Source of the DNA: Mytilus trossulus | Lineage: Eukaryota > Mollusca > Bivalvia > Mytilida > Mytilidae | DNA: 64,000 nt | Direction: 5' to 3' | Assembly (NCBI RefSeq): GCF_036588685.1 | Contig: NC_086386.1 | Coordinates: 1,352,710-1,416,709, forward strand | In this document: positions 22,456-37,400 of the stretch, in pieces | Layout: each line of letters begins with the position of its first letter | How positions within the stretch are numbered: position 1 is the first letter of the stretch | Translations under genes and position numbers: made by a program | The notes under the pieces: model-generated | The model's database searches: none | What the model was told of the DNA's origin: nothing | What the model saw: the letters and a program-made list of their open reading frames with translations, nothing else

Positions 22456-25400
22456 GTAAATAATATGTTAGATAACATTAGAAAATAAAGCCTTACACTT
22501 ATAAGTTGTACATTTTGTATTCAGAAAAGCGCTGTTCCTAGAGGGGTGTGTTGGGTTGGAGTGGTCCTTATCCCGAAATCACAGCTTTAAACATGAAATG
22601 ATTAATCCTGAAGTCCCAAATTAAAAAAAAAATAAATCCTGTCATCCCAAAATTTTGAAAAAGGGATTCTGCAATTCCAAAAAGGACTAATCCTGAAATC
22701 CCTAGTTTTAAAACACCCAGTGTCGAAAAAGATCCGGCAGCGAAAAGAATTAACTATTATTACTTGTGAGACTAGCGGTGAACCAGATTTCACAAAGAAA
22801 TCACAGGTACATGTAGCTAAAAGCATCTTTAGTTGATATACATGCATGCATTTAGTGAATCACTGAAGCATGACTTGAGCAGGTCCCTGCTTAGGCTTTC
22901 AGTGGCCTCCTTTCCGGTGAAAATTTCTGTGTCCGTAACTGGTATATGTGTACTATGTACTGTGTCATGTGATTACCTCATTTACATGTATGACAAGTCT
23001 GGCAAATTAGTTTCCACACTTTCTCTTCATGCCGAAAGAATTCAATTTGATATTTGGTTTATTGTTTGATCATGACAAATTACAGATCAAGGCCAAATTT
23101 GTTTTGGTCTGACAAAATTGTGTGACCAGTTACACCACTAGTTTTCTCGTTTGAATTGTTTTACATTGTCTTATCGTGGCCTTTTATAGCTGACTATGCG
23201 GTATTGGCTTTGCTCATTTTTGAAGGCCGTACGGTGACCTATAGTTGTTAATCATAAATGTCTGTGTCATTTTGGTCTTTTGTGGATAGTTGTCTCATTT
23301 GCAATCATACCACATCTTCTTTTTTATATGGTCCTTTGACTTAGAAAATTCACTATAATAATAATTTTTCCGCACTGTTTTTTGTCATTGTTGAAGATAT
23401 TGATTTGATAATTAGTATATAGTTTAATCATGACAAGTCAAAGATCAATTTCGATTTATGTGTGATTTTGTGCAGAGTTATGGTCCTTGGACTTAAGAAA
23501 TTTCACTCAAAAAATCAGTTTTCAACACTTTGTTTCATGATGATTGAAGATATTGACTCGATACTTGTAAAAAAGTTACAGATCAAGATAGAATTTTGTT
23601 TTAATTCAAAGAATTTTTAACCTATTGGGGACTACATGTTGTAATGCATGGCAATACACACACAATGCTTACATGTAGGTGTTTTTTTTTACATTCGAAG
23701 ACCAATTGAAAAAATACTTAATAAAGTTTCAGGAAGGACATTTTTTCAATTTGAACAATTCTGATTATGAACTGCAAACAATCCTCCATTTTCAAAAAGT
23801 AGATATAATGTCAAATTATGACCAACCTAAATTTTTGGATATTAATACAAATTGAAAGTTGCAGAAATGTGTGTCTTTCAAGTATATTTTCTTGTGTGGA
23901 TGTTCGATAATTTAGTCTCCTCTTATTTTGGCCAGATTATTTATTCACCCCTACCATAGCAGAGGGATCATTAAATTTTCCCTTTGTCCATCTGTTTCTG
24001 TACGTCCTGAAAATTGGTTCCCATTCATCATTAACTTTTGTTTGCTTCATCATAAACGTAATGAAATTTATATATCATGTATATACTGAATGCTTGTAAT
24101 TATGACCACAAAACACAGAATTAGATTGAGTTTGAAACTAACTCTTTGAATGGTGTCACTTTTAACTTTCCTGATTTAAGCCCCTTTAGAAATCTAAAAA
24201 AAAAATCCTTAATTTTTCATTTACATCGTATAACTTTAGTTTGCCTTAACTAAATGTTTCCAAACTATATACAATTACCACAGAAACGTTAAACACAGAT
24301 CCAGTCTGAATTTTGGTGGGGTAACAGAAACAGTTTTTAGAGTTATGCCCCTTTACAAATGGAAAAATTGCTGAATTTTCTTAATGTTCTTTGTTTGTCT
24401 CAACCAAATGTTATGAATGATTTTCACAAATCTTAACATGTATGTCCCTTTAAAACGTTAAATGCAAGTTAGGGCACCATAAGTTTATGCAATATTTCTC
24501 AGAAAAATTTGAAAATCAGTGCTGATTTAAAAAAAGAAGATATGGTATGGTTGTCAACATGGTCAATGAGACAACTCTCCACAAGAGACCAAAATGACAC
24601 AGAAATTAATAACTGTAGGTCACCTTACAGCCTTTAACTATGAGTAAAGCCCATACCCGATAGTCGGCTATGAAAGGCCTGGAAATGACAAAGTAAAACA
24701 ATTCAAACAAGATATCTAACAGCCTTATTTATTTAAAAAAAATTAATTGAATATTTTAAAAAAGAGAAATATCCACCGAAATATTAGTTATATTGAATTA
24801 TGCTTTCAGTATAAAAATGAAGCTTTCTTTTCTTAAAGGGGCCTTGGTGGCCGAGTGGTCTAAGAAGTTAACTACTGTAACCTCTAGCCAGTCAACACTT
24901 GAGGTTGTGAGTTCGAACCCCGCTTATGTGGGTGCACTCGAATCCAATCTTAATTGACTGGGATAGTCAGTTTTCCTATTGAAGGTCTGTGGTTTTCTCT
25001 TTGCCTCCGGCCTCCTCCACCAATAAAAACTGGTTGCCACAGCATTCAAATGGATTAAACCAGAGGATTTAAAAAATCTGACAAAAATTCCAAAACATGA
25101 CAAGCAAATATCCTTAATAGGTTTTATGAATAGCTTTAAATCGAAGTTTGCAGTATTTGTGACAGGCCAGTAAGTTTCAAACTCATTTTTAAAGTCTGAT
25201 ATTCCTATCCAAGTTGCAAAATGATACATGTACATTTATTAGGTCAACATGTCTTGTGTTATCTACATATATGTTGTGGTCATGTGACTAAAATAAGATA
25301 TACATGAAACAATACAACATACAGGTGACAAAATATTTGCTGCAGAGTTTGATTTTGCTGTGAGGTAAATATTTATCATATATTTGATTGGTTATACTAG

Positions 25401-28400
25401 ATTAACACATGTTACATTTTAGTTCTGAGGGACCCACAGTTTATTGATTGTGATAGAATTATATTGTGAGAATTTGACAGGTGCTTAGCTCCAATCCAGT
25501 ACATGCTGAAATATTTTGACTGAAGGGTCTGTGAAATTTTTAAAGCTGTACAAAAATATTTTTTGCACTGACAACATTCTATCTTCCTAAAAAAACAAGT
25601 GTCACAGAACCCTACTAAAATTAGTACTCTCCTAATTTTGGAAAGCATGGAATTGTTGGCCATATGCTAACATCTACAAAATGACACCACAATTGTCCAA
25701 TATATCATTCATACTTTAACCTGATCATTGTTTTATACAAATTTGACTCTAGTAAACAAAATTCATATATTGTCATCTTTCTTTATCTTGCACCGTATTT
25801 GGTCCAAAAGACGAATGTGACCTAGAGAGAACTTTTGTTAATAAGAAGAAGACATGCCACATCTGATAATGTTGCTATGTACATGTATCACTCTGGTACA
25901 GAATAATCATAAGTTGATATGTCTTCTTCATTCCTTTATGCATTTGACATGCACAGGGTTTCAGCTAGGATTTTGAGGGCTTTAGTCACTTTTGCGCGTG
26001 ATAAAAATCAGCCTTATTTTTTTATAATAGCAAGGGGTCTAGGATGTTTATCAAACTAGCTATACATATATGTCCAAGTCATTCAAGGGATAGTCTAGGA
26101 TCTTTGAAGACTTTAGGATTGCTAATGTAGGCAGTTATTGGCAATATTGAATGAATTGACTGATGTGATGCTAAGATATGAAGATAAGAACAGGGATCTG
26201 GTAATATGGTTCACAGCTTCACTTCATTTATTTCAGGGCACACCCCTGATCAACAAAAGATGGGTGCCTCTATTTTTTAAACCACTGCACAAATGAACTT
26301 GTAACGACTTTTTCACTTCACAATCATTTATATCCTTAAAAATACGTTGAATTATCTATTTGGAATCAATTTCTTTAATATTGGATTGAAGGATCTGCAT
26401 CTATATTTAATGTGACGATTTTAATGAATGTAGACTGTAGATCACGTTTACTTTCGTTTTTTAAACGAAATGAAGAAATGAAAACGGAAAGTGACAATTG
26501 AATAATAATTTCAGAATAAAACCGGATTCATCTACGAACTTTTGCGCATGCACAATACATAGAACAGGAAGCACCTGTTTGCAAGTGAAAATATTGACGT
26601 TTTGAATAAAGTTAATTTTTTTAATAGAAGTTGTCGAAAGTTTATGATGAATATTTATATAAAGTATGACGAAAATACGTTAAATGATGAAACTACGACA
26701 AGCAAACTGCAAATTATGATCGTAACGGAAATATTGAAATAAAAATAAAGTTGAAATGTCCCGGAAGTTTATCAATTTTGTTCAAATGACGAAAATACGA
26801 AAGAATTGTGAGAAATAATAAAAATGAAATGCTGATTGACTGATTTAACTTTAACAGATTATTATGATGGTCATTTATGAGGTTTTATAATAATAATTAA
26901 GGGATTAGTGACCCATCTGATTGGCGATAGACGGATTACTTGTCATCACAACTTTTAACACCTTTGGTAAACGTTAATTACCTAAGGGTCATAAACTTGT
27001 CAGAAACATAAAGTCGGGTAGAAGTAATTTGATGTGTAAATATTTTTACACTTTCCAAATTTAAGTGACGAAATTGATATGAAATATTTTCATCATTTCG
27101 AAAACCTTTTCGTAAAATACGAAAGTGACGAGCGCTAGCAAAATCACTGGACATGCAGATCCAGGTTTTTGAAACAACCAAGACAAGGAAAAAAGGAGTG
27201 GGACTTCTAAAAAATGTTTGCATTAACCATGTTTTCTGCTCCCCAAGAGCATCCTTGCCTCATCCTCCCTAAATTTGTCCCTGTAAACATGCATGTAACA
27301 GAGTTTTTCCTTCAAGTTTACTTTATCCGGCCAATTGTCTTATAGTTATGATGAATGCCATGACTTTGAATTGAACAAAGAGATAATGTGCAAGTAATTG
27401 TCTTATATCTGATAAAAATGGTAAGAAAATTAGAATCAAGACAGAAGCTAAAATGCTTTGACATTTCTTGTTGGATTTAACGCTTTGTTCTGTTGATTTT
27501 ATTGAATTTAGCATATTTGGGATATTTTGTGTAAAACCTATAGGTTATTTCTCAAACAAAATTGATTAACTCATACGTTGTACAAATTTTGAAGACTGCT
27601 TTAAACAGGGAGGTTCATTCGAATAGGTTGGGTTACATATGTAAATAATTATTTTTGAACTAGATCATCAATACAGTATATTTATACCAGATGAGTAATT
27701 TAGGCTCCATAGGAGATTTTATTTTAAATCAATTAATTTAGGATTTTACAAAGCCAATGAAAGCAAAACAAGGACTTTTCCATACAAATGCTTAGAAAAA
27801 GGATTAATAGTTGTTTTTGTTTGACGACTTACACATTCTCCAATTTTGTTGATAGAAGTATTACGCAATACCAATATTATTTCTCTGTATAATAGTGATT
27901 ACATATTTCCCGATATAACAGTGATAACATGTTGTTCTATTGATATTTACAGGTGATGAAGTGAAAGTTATTAAACCAAAGGTAGAAGTCAAAAAAACAG
28001 CTCAGGTAAGCACAGGTGAAAACCTGTATAGTAAGTTCTTTAAAATATCAATACATTGTATATAGGTCACTAGAGCAAATAAAAGGGTGAATTATGAGAC
28101 TTTAAAAAAATATTTTATCACTCAAAATAAAGTTTTGTAAAGACAGCTGAAAACTTAATGCTAAATGTAATGACACAGATGTGAACCTGTTGACACGACA
28201 ATGATTCAGATCAAAGCAAAATAACAAGACAAGAGTTTTATCTTAATTATTCGGGCTTCAGTGCTGAACTTGAAATGTTTGAAATACACTAAAATTTATT
28301 TTAATTTTTTGGAATATCAATTAGGTCTGAACTTAATGTACAAATGTATGAATGTTAGAAATGCAAAATTTCGAGTTCAATGATAAAGTAAAGTACCTAT

Positions 28401-31400
28401 ATCTTTGTAAATTGTAAAAAGTATCCACGTAAGAACACATTGAGGTCAGCACATCACTATAACATCAAATAAACAATCTTTTTTGTAGGCTGCTTCTGCT
28501 AGTCTAAGTGATGAGAATTGGCCAGCATTACATGAAGTAACTGAGGTAAGACTCTAATGAACAGTACACGAACATGAAATAAGCCAGGTTTATAGAAAAG
28601 ACACTAAAATAGATGATACTTAAAGTTGTGAACAAGATGATAGTAAATACATGGTAAAATATGACCATGGTAGAACTGTGGAAATGATGTTATCTATCCG
28701 TGTTTCACCTGAGTAAACAATGATTACACCTGATGATTCTGATCCACATAAAAAGTATCAATCCTTTGGTCAATAAGGGAATTTTTCCCGTCTCCGTACC
28801 TACCTGTATATTTCATGCTAACCCTTACATACTTAATGAACATTTTAGCATGCTTTGGTACAGCACAAATTAACAGGTTTAAGACAATAAAATATAGAAA
28901 GAAATATTCCCTCCTAACCTTTTATTGCCCAGCTTGCAAGATTTAAAAAAAAAAAAAAAAAACAACATGAAATATTGTTTACCAACATATTGAAATAAGT
29001 CCTCTGTCATAAACCAGGCCTGTTATCTGATATTCCAGGAAATAATACTCTTATTAGTCAGGTCAGTTCACTTATACTTTGTCATTTGCCAATACAACAG
29101 GACTATTGTTCAGGAAAATAAGGCCTACAATATTGTTACCACACCTTTACATGCATTAGTGAAGGTCTATTTATACCATGTGTTTATAATTGTCTAAAAC
29201 ATACTTTATTTATAGACTCAGACATCAAAGAAACCAATGAAAACTGCTGTTACAAATCAACCGTCTGCTGGCTCATCAGGCAGCCAATCACAAGGCAGTG
29301 ATTCAGGTGGAGAAGATTCCTCAAAGGAAAATAAAGATACCTCCAGTAATAATGGAGATGGTCCAGGAACTCCTAGGCGTAGCAGAGGAATCCGTAGTAA
29401 GTATTTATTGGTTAACAAATCCCAGTATTAATAATTTTATATTCTGGAACTACTGAGGCTCAGCTGAGGAAAAAAGGTAAATTTGCAATGGAATTATTTT
29501 GACTGAGCAGTAGAAAGAAAAGAAAAAATTATAATGATTAATTTAATAAACAGTGCTTTAACTAGACTGTACTCAGGGATTTCAATAAGATTTGAAGTAG
29601 CAGGCTAAATCATAAAAGTAGGAGGCAACAATGTCGGACGGCGTAGCCGTTCGGCGCGACGAGCTTGCTCGTTGCCCTTCACGGCGAGGGGTCTGGGGGC
29701 CGCTCAAGGCCCCCAGAATTTTTTTTTAAAATGGTGCAAAATCCTGCACTCTGGGGTGCTCCTGAACTCTAATTTTGTTCTTTGCAAACACCATTTTTAT
29801 AATGATGATAAGGTAAATGAGCAGCAAGATGGTCATATTTTCTATAAAGTTGATCACATAAATATCATCAAGACTTTCTGCTTACAAGTTACTGAAGTTG
29901 TTTGCAGATCTTTGAGGAAAATGATGAAGGCGTTACTCTTTAAGACATGGTGATATTCAGGAAATTTGATTTTATTAGTTGAAAATATTTTTAATACAAC
30001 TGTAGACATGGTAGACATGCAATTATTCAAATAGTTCTAACCCATAGAAAACATTTTTCAGTATTAATAATTTCAAATACTAATCACAATAAATCAAATG
30101 ATTAATTCAATGGACTGTTTCAGGCAAAAAAAAAAAGCACTTTGGTTAAATCACAATAATCTAGAATTCAAAATTGATACTATAAGTCAGAAGAGCATTA
30201 GTTAAGAAGCAAACAAAAGGAAAGAAAGAAATCTAAGATCTGCTTAAATTTTGGTGTTAAAATGACTTTTTATGAGTTATTAATTGGAGTCTCATATTTA
30301 AGAAAGGAAAAATGGGGTCATCATGGTCATGGGTCAACATATTTTACCCTGCACTATCATAGGGGAAAACAATGAAGATCAAACATCTGACAGAAATTCC
30401 AGAACCTTGTCAAAGTACATCCTTGAATGAAAATGCAAGGCTTACTCTACTTTATAATCATAGGGAGAAGTGACTTTTCTTTCTGGAACTGATAGGGAGG
30501 AGTGGTGAGATTTGAAAGAGAAGTTCTCCTTCGAACATTGTGCTGCAATGTTTGTTCTTTGCTACCAATATGTATAGTACAAAGGGTCATATGTGAATAA
30601 TGTTCTTTTTATATTGTTCAATTTATATCTGAGTAAACAATTAAAGTAACAGTCCAAATTCAAAGTTATTTAAGTTAAGGTTCTAGTTAGAAACTACTAA
30701 CAAGATATAGCACTAAAAAGATTTTTTTAATGACACTTGAGTAAGGGAAAGAAATTATAATATAAAAATTACAATTCAATAAGAAAAAAACTCTTGTTTA
30801 TCATGTTTATGAACACATGATGAAGTTCAGTGCTTTTGAAAAATCTAACATAAAAGTCTGTAAAATTGTGTCGAATGCGTACTTTTTCCATTTGGGATAA
30901 AATTTCTTCTTTCAGCCAAGGATTTGTATAGTAGTAGTCTAACTATACAAATCCTTGTTTCAGCTGTTCCATTCGAGGGTCGTAGATATGGGCCGTAGTT
31001 ATTATTGTAAAAGTACGGATTCCGGTCATAGCTGGTCCGTTTCCGATCTCTAGTTTACACATTAATGGCGGACGAAGTCCCGGGAAAATTTACAAAAATA
31101 AACGATGTTTGACAAGCTTTTTGGAACGGAATAGGACGTTTTTAATGCAATAAATGGATTACACATTAACCGGAGACAATTTTCATCACGTTCAAATGAA
31201 GTAACAAACTTATTTTGCCGCCGAAACTTAGATCGATGTACGCTTCTCTTGTCAACAAGTACTGCTGAATCTTGCGGAAGTGATAAAAAGTTGTCTTTTT
31301 ATTAAATAATCTGCCTCACACTGTAAAGTCAATGCTTAAATCTTTGTTCTTTAGAAAATGAATTGTTTATGTCTTAATTTCTATCATGATCAATTCATGA

Positions 31401-34400
31401 TCATTTCATCGAAAATTGAAAATTTTTTGAAAATATTATTTTTGACAATTTTGAAGTAGCCGGCGCCAAAGCAGAAATACCTGGCGCATTTCGCCGGTTG
31501 CCGGCTTCTAATGACATCCCTGGTACTGTACACTTACCTGTTGAAATAATGAATTACAAAATAAGTTCTTGGAAAAGGCTTTGATCAAAAGTTATTGGAA
31601 TCATGGAAAACAAATGATGCGAGACAACGGTCAAACAATATCATTTAAACAAACCCACATTGGAAGTGTCAGAATTAGTCCATCTTTCAACAAATGTTCA
31701 CTCTAGTAGCCACTTGAGGCCTTCAAAGAGCAATAACTCAAACTTTGTGTGGTTTTTACACATCAGACATATTGCTGGTGAAATTTCGGGGGAAGGAACA
31801 GAGACTTAAAATAAAACCTGACTGCCTTATTTACTCCCCAACTAACTTTATATCATGTACTGGGGATTCATTGATATTCGTTAAATACCAATTTTCTTGG
31901 ATTTCTTGGGGACGGGGGAACCACAAATTTAAATGTTCAACGAAATGCAGGTTTTCTAAAGGAATGTATGCAGAATTTGCCAAAACAAAGAATTTACATA
32001 TCCACAGTATATAGGCTAATCCATTGATCCTAGTACTCCAATACATTTAAGATAAAACCATTAATGAAAAGACCTTTGAACAAGGAACAATTATTTTAAA
32101 TGAGTATTGACAAAGCAATGCATAAAAAAACTGAACAGAACAAGTTTGTATGAGTGTATGTACAATGGAAAGATTAAAGCTTTTGTCATACTGATTAGTT
32201 TTACTCTATCTATAATATAAATATTTTTTAGCTTCCAAGCAGAAATGGGTTCCATTAGATATTGAACCAAAAAATCGTAGAAGTCGCAGTCAAGGGAGAC
32301 TACCTAATGGACGTGGAAAGTTTGACCGAAGACCAGACAGTAGAGGAGAAATCAGAGGTAAGATGCAGACCAAACTATCATGCCAAAATTTCCAAAGTCT
32401 TGTTTTCTGTTCTTTGGTTGGGTTGTTGTCTCTTTGGCACATACCCCATTTCCATTCTACATTTTATACAATTCTACAGAAATGCTTAATTTTAAATTTG
32501 TGGTTTACTTTTACCAAAGAAGTCTACAACATGGGATTTTGGGTACAGGTGTGCAGCTGGGATTTTAAAAACACCCCCTTTCATATATTGAATAATTGTG
32601 TAATCCCTACATATACATAAATTTCACAGCGAAATCATAACCCATTCATATATTTATCAGCAACTAGTGCAAAAGGTTCCATATCTACTGGGTAATTTAC
32701 TGAAGATTATTAATTGTGACAGTGTAATTAAATTTAATCAATATCAAAACTTGTGTAAATAAGTTTCAGCAGATGTGGAAATTTTAATGACAAAGAGTTT
32801 GGGAAATTCAGTGAAGATCGTTGCACAACAAACTGAAATTTATGACCCATTGATATATCACAATCGGTCAATTACTACCTATTGATATATTTCCTCGGTA
32901 AAATTGCACCCCATTGATATATTTGACGGATCAAAAAAAGGCCCATTCCAGCGGCACATATGTATATACCTTTATATAGGAAGAGACCCCCCCGTGGTTT
33001 GACAATACTTTGAATTTTGGTGAATGGTCTGAAAATTTCCATCACTATTTTCTCCTTAACTAATGAACTACTTGACTTCAGGTTAAGTTGGAAGTTTGTC
33101 AGTGTGATAACACAACAAGCAGTGCTTATTTCAGGACCAAAATAATAAGTCCTAGATGTGTCCATTTATTCATATTAATAAGTGTGATGTTGACAGACAC
33201 AACACATGATTGATTAATGGAAATAAATCAATTTTCTATTTATCTTTCAAAGATAAATTGTTTCAACATTGATACTAATACTACTCTGTTAACCAACGAT
33301 AACTGCTGAAATAAATGTTCGATGTATCTGTAAAACATTACTCAATGGTAAGAATGTTGAGAATGGTATTAGATTTTAAAAAAATTCTGGGGTCAATAAA
33401 TAGCATTTCCTTATGTTTGCTTAGCTTTGCCGGGCTGACCAGTGACACTACTGACACATACCAAATATACTGACAGAAAGAATGCCAACTAATTATATAA
33501 ACATCTGTATAAGTTGTAAGAGTTGTGATGATTTCTTGAAAGAACATTTGATGGATAAAATTTATAGAAGTAAGGAGAGGGAAAGAAAATATTATAAGTT
33601 TCAATTAATCAAGGTCAAAGTCAAATTTGCTAAAAATATCAGTATATGGAATGAAATTCTTTGAAACCACAAAGGAGTCAAACATCGGACAAACCCCCCT
33701 TGAAAACAAATAAGCACTGTTAAAGTCAATGTTCTGTTCGAATTGTGACTGTTAAAGTCGAGTTTGTGAGTCCAACAAACCCCCCTTGGAAATTCCTGGC
33801 TACCAGCCTGTGTTAAAGGGAGTATCTGTAAATTAAGGCTTTGAAAGTTCTAGGATAAACTATCCAAATTTGTCCTGTTTGTTTCTAATAGTGAATAAAG
33901 TTTGAAAATTGTATGGATCTATCAACAAACATAAATCAATCATATGTGGATTGCTTATATCTCAAAATCTTAAGCAGTTATAGATAAAGTCAATTCCCAA
34001 CTAATAGGTGTTATTGCCCTTGAAATATGTTTTTGTCTAATTTTTCACAGAATTTTTATACGACCGCAAATTTTGAAAAAATTTTCGTCGTATATTGCTA
34101 TCACGTTGGCGTCGTCGTCGTCGTCGTCGTCGTCCGAATACTTTTAGTTTTCGCACTCTAACTTTAGTAAAAGTGAATAGAAATCTATGAAATTTTAACA
34201 CAAGGTTTATGACCATAAAAGGAAGGCTGGTATTGATTTTGGGAGTTTTGGTCCCAACATTTTAGGAATTGGGGGCCAAAAAGGGCCCAAATAAGCATTT
34301 TCTTGGTTTTCGCACTATAACTTTAGTTTAAGTTAATAGAAATCTATGAAATTTTGACACAAGGTTTATGACCACAAAAGAAAGGTTGGGATTGATTTTG

Positions 34401-37400
34401 GGAGTTTTGGTTTCAACAGTTTAGGAATTAGGGGCCAAAAAAGGGCCCAAATAAGCATTATTCTTGGTTTTCGCACAATAACTTTAGTTAAAGTAAATAG
34501 AAATCAATGAAATTTAAACACAATGTTTATGACCACAAAAGGAAGGTTGGTATTGATTTTGGGAGTTTCGGTCCCAACAGTTTAGGAATTAGGGGCCAAA
34601 AAGGGACCCAAATAAGCATTTTTCTTGGTTTTCGCACCATAGCGTTAGTATAAGTAAATAGAAATCTATGAAATTTAAACACAAGGTTTATGACTATAAA
34701 AGGAAGGTTGGTATTGATTTTGGGAGTTTTGGTCTTAACAGTTAAGGAAAAAGGGGCCCAAAGGGTCCAAAATTAAACTTTGTTTGATTTCATCAAAATT
34801 GAATAATTGGGGTTCTTTAATATTCCGAATCTAACTGTGTATGTAGATTCTTAATTTTTGGTCCTGTTTTCAAATTGGTCTACATTAAGGTCCAAAGGGT
34901 CCAAAATTAAACTTAGTTTGATTTTAACAAATATTGAAACCTTGGGGTTCTTTGATATGCTGAATCTAAAAATGTACTTAGATTTTTGATTATTGGCCCA
35001 GTTTTCAAGTTGGCCCAAATCGAGGTCCAAAATTAAACATTGTTTGATTTCATCAAAAATTGAATAATTGGGGTTCTTTGATATATGCCAAATCTAACTG
35101 TGTATGTAGATTCTTAATTTATGGTCCAGTTTTAAAATTGGTCTAAATTAAAGTGCAAAGGGTCCAAAATTAAACTAAGTTTGATTTTAACAAAAATTAA
35201 ATTCTTGGGCCTCTTTGATATTCTGAATCTAAACATGTACTTAGATTTTTGATTATGGGCCCAGTTTTCAAGTTGGTCCAAATCAGGATCTAAAATTATT
35301 ATATTAAGTATTGTGCAATAGCAAGTCTTTTCAATTGCACAGTATTGCGCAATGGCAAGAAATATCTAATTTCACAATATTGTGAAATAGCAATTTTTTT
35401 TTTAATTAAGAGTTATCTTTCTTTGTCCAGTATAGTAAGCAAGAAATATCTGCAAGAATTTTTTTTGATTGGAGTTATCTTTCTTTGTCCAGAATCAACT
35501 TAAATCGTTGTTATATACAATATACAATGTATATTCACTTTTTACTACCAACTGATAAATTTAAATAATCTTTACCATTCAGTGATAACTTGCAGTTTTT
35601 TTACATCTTAATATTTTATGATGTATTTAAATGAGTAGTAATTGTTGCAAACTCCATTAGAATATTTTAATTGAAATTAGTTTTGGAATAAGGGAAAGGG
35701 GGATGTGATTAAAAAATTGGGTTCAATTTTTCTCATTTGAAATTTCATAAATAAAAAAAAAAATTCTTCAAACATTTTTTTGAGAGGATTAATATTCAAC
35801 AGCATAGTGAATTGCTCTAAGAGAAAACAAAAATTTTAAGTTCATTTGAATACATTCATTCTGTGTCAGAAACCTATGCTGTGTCAACTATTTAATCACA
35901 ATCCAAATTTAGAGCGGAATCCAGCTTGAATGATGTGTCCATACTTGCCCCAACGGTTCAGGGTTCAACCTTTGCGGTCGTATAAAGCTATGCCCTGCGG
36001 AGCATCTGGTTACATTTTTTGCAGAAAAAATATATATTAAAGATTAATTGTTTTTGAAACAAAGATGTTGATTAACCATTAACAGGGGTTTTGTCATTAT
36101 ATGACGATTCAACACAGATTAGCATTTTTTGCAGAAATGTAATTTGAAAGAGAGAAACTGTTAGGCCAAAAAAAAATATATGTCTGTTTCCTGTTTCCGA
36201 CCGACCCTGACTCAAACCCCCCGACCCTAGATCTTTTTATTCAAATCCGGAAAAAAATCAGTTCCGGTCCGGAAAAAATCGGTTCCGGTCCGATCCAGAT
36301 CCGTATTTTACTATGCCAAAACAAAGAATGGCTGCTCCCAGCACAAATGTGCCACAATAAACGAGTTTAAAAACGTCAGCACTTGGAGGATTATTCAATT
36401 AAAGCTTTTTTAAAGGGATTAAATCATTTTAGGGTACATGACCCTAACCAAACATGACATAAAACCGACTGCAAATCTGACAGGAAGTGCAAAAAAAATT
36501 AAAAAAAAAAAAAAAATCCCGACCTACCGACCCTGTTTTTTTGGCCTTGGAAGCAGGAAACAGACATATATATTTTTTTGGCCTTAACATATGAAATGTT
36601 CCAAGAGATCAGATATTTCTCTGAAAAGATTGTTTTTTTTTTCTCCTAATCTTTATACTATGCCAATTATATCAAAAACAAAAATACATAGGTGGAAACT
36701 TAAACTGTTCAAGTATCATCTAAAAAAATTACAAAAATGACATAAGAAAGGTTTAAAATTAAGGAAAACATAAACATGTGCAGTTATGATACATATAAAC
36801 ATAGAAACAGAATTTTTTTTACAAGGTGAGGTTTCAGGGACTTGTATTTAAGATGGTATTTATTAAAGTTGTATCTTTCCAGTTTCAGCAGCACAAATCA
36901 AACTACACATTTCTTTTTTTCTTTCTTCACCATAAATCATGTGTACAAGAACAAGAGTGTGAATGAAATTGGTTTGGCCTTAAATTGAAGTGATTTTGTA
37001 TAAATAATTTCCTGGAGATAAATCATGCATGTTCTTATTTTCACCCTGAGGACAAACAATAGTGTTTTGAGATGGTCCCTTTTGTATGATTGACAGTATG
37101 AGATGGTCCCTCTTATGTCTTTTTGTCTGATTGATGGTTTTGGAAACCACATTTAGGTCATGATTTGATGATTACCTGGGCTGGTTTGACCTAAAGTGAA
37201 TTTTGACCATATGGAATTAAGATAAAATGATGTCCTTATGTCTCTATCATCAAGGCTTACAAAATCTTGTTCCTACGAAAGGTACGTAACACGTCATTTG
37301 TTGATGAGGTGTCAGGTGGGCAGTAATTACGATCAGGTCTAACACGTCCTACAATATTCTCAATTACATACTGCATGCATATAGATTTTTAATAGACATC

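Noticed and set aside
24838..24936. Functional tRNA gene
   Set aside because: A and B boxes are good, but the 5' and 3' ends do not pair into an acceptor stem and a SINE body follows, so it is a tRNA-derived SINE head.
31745..32046. Open frames on both strands near 31745-32046
   Set aside because: Intronic in LARP1, no family resemblance, no fitting splice sites.
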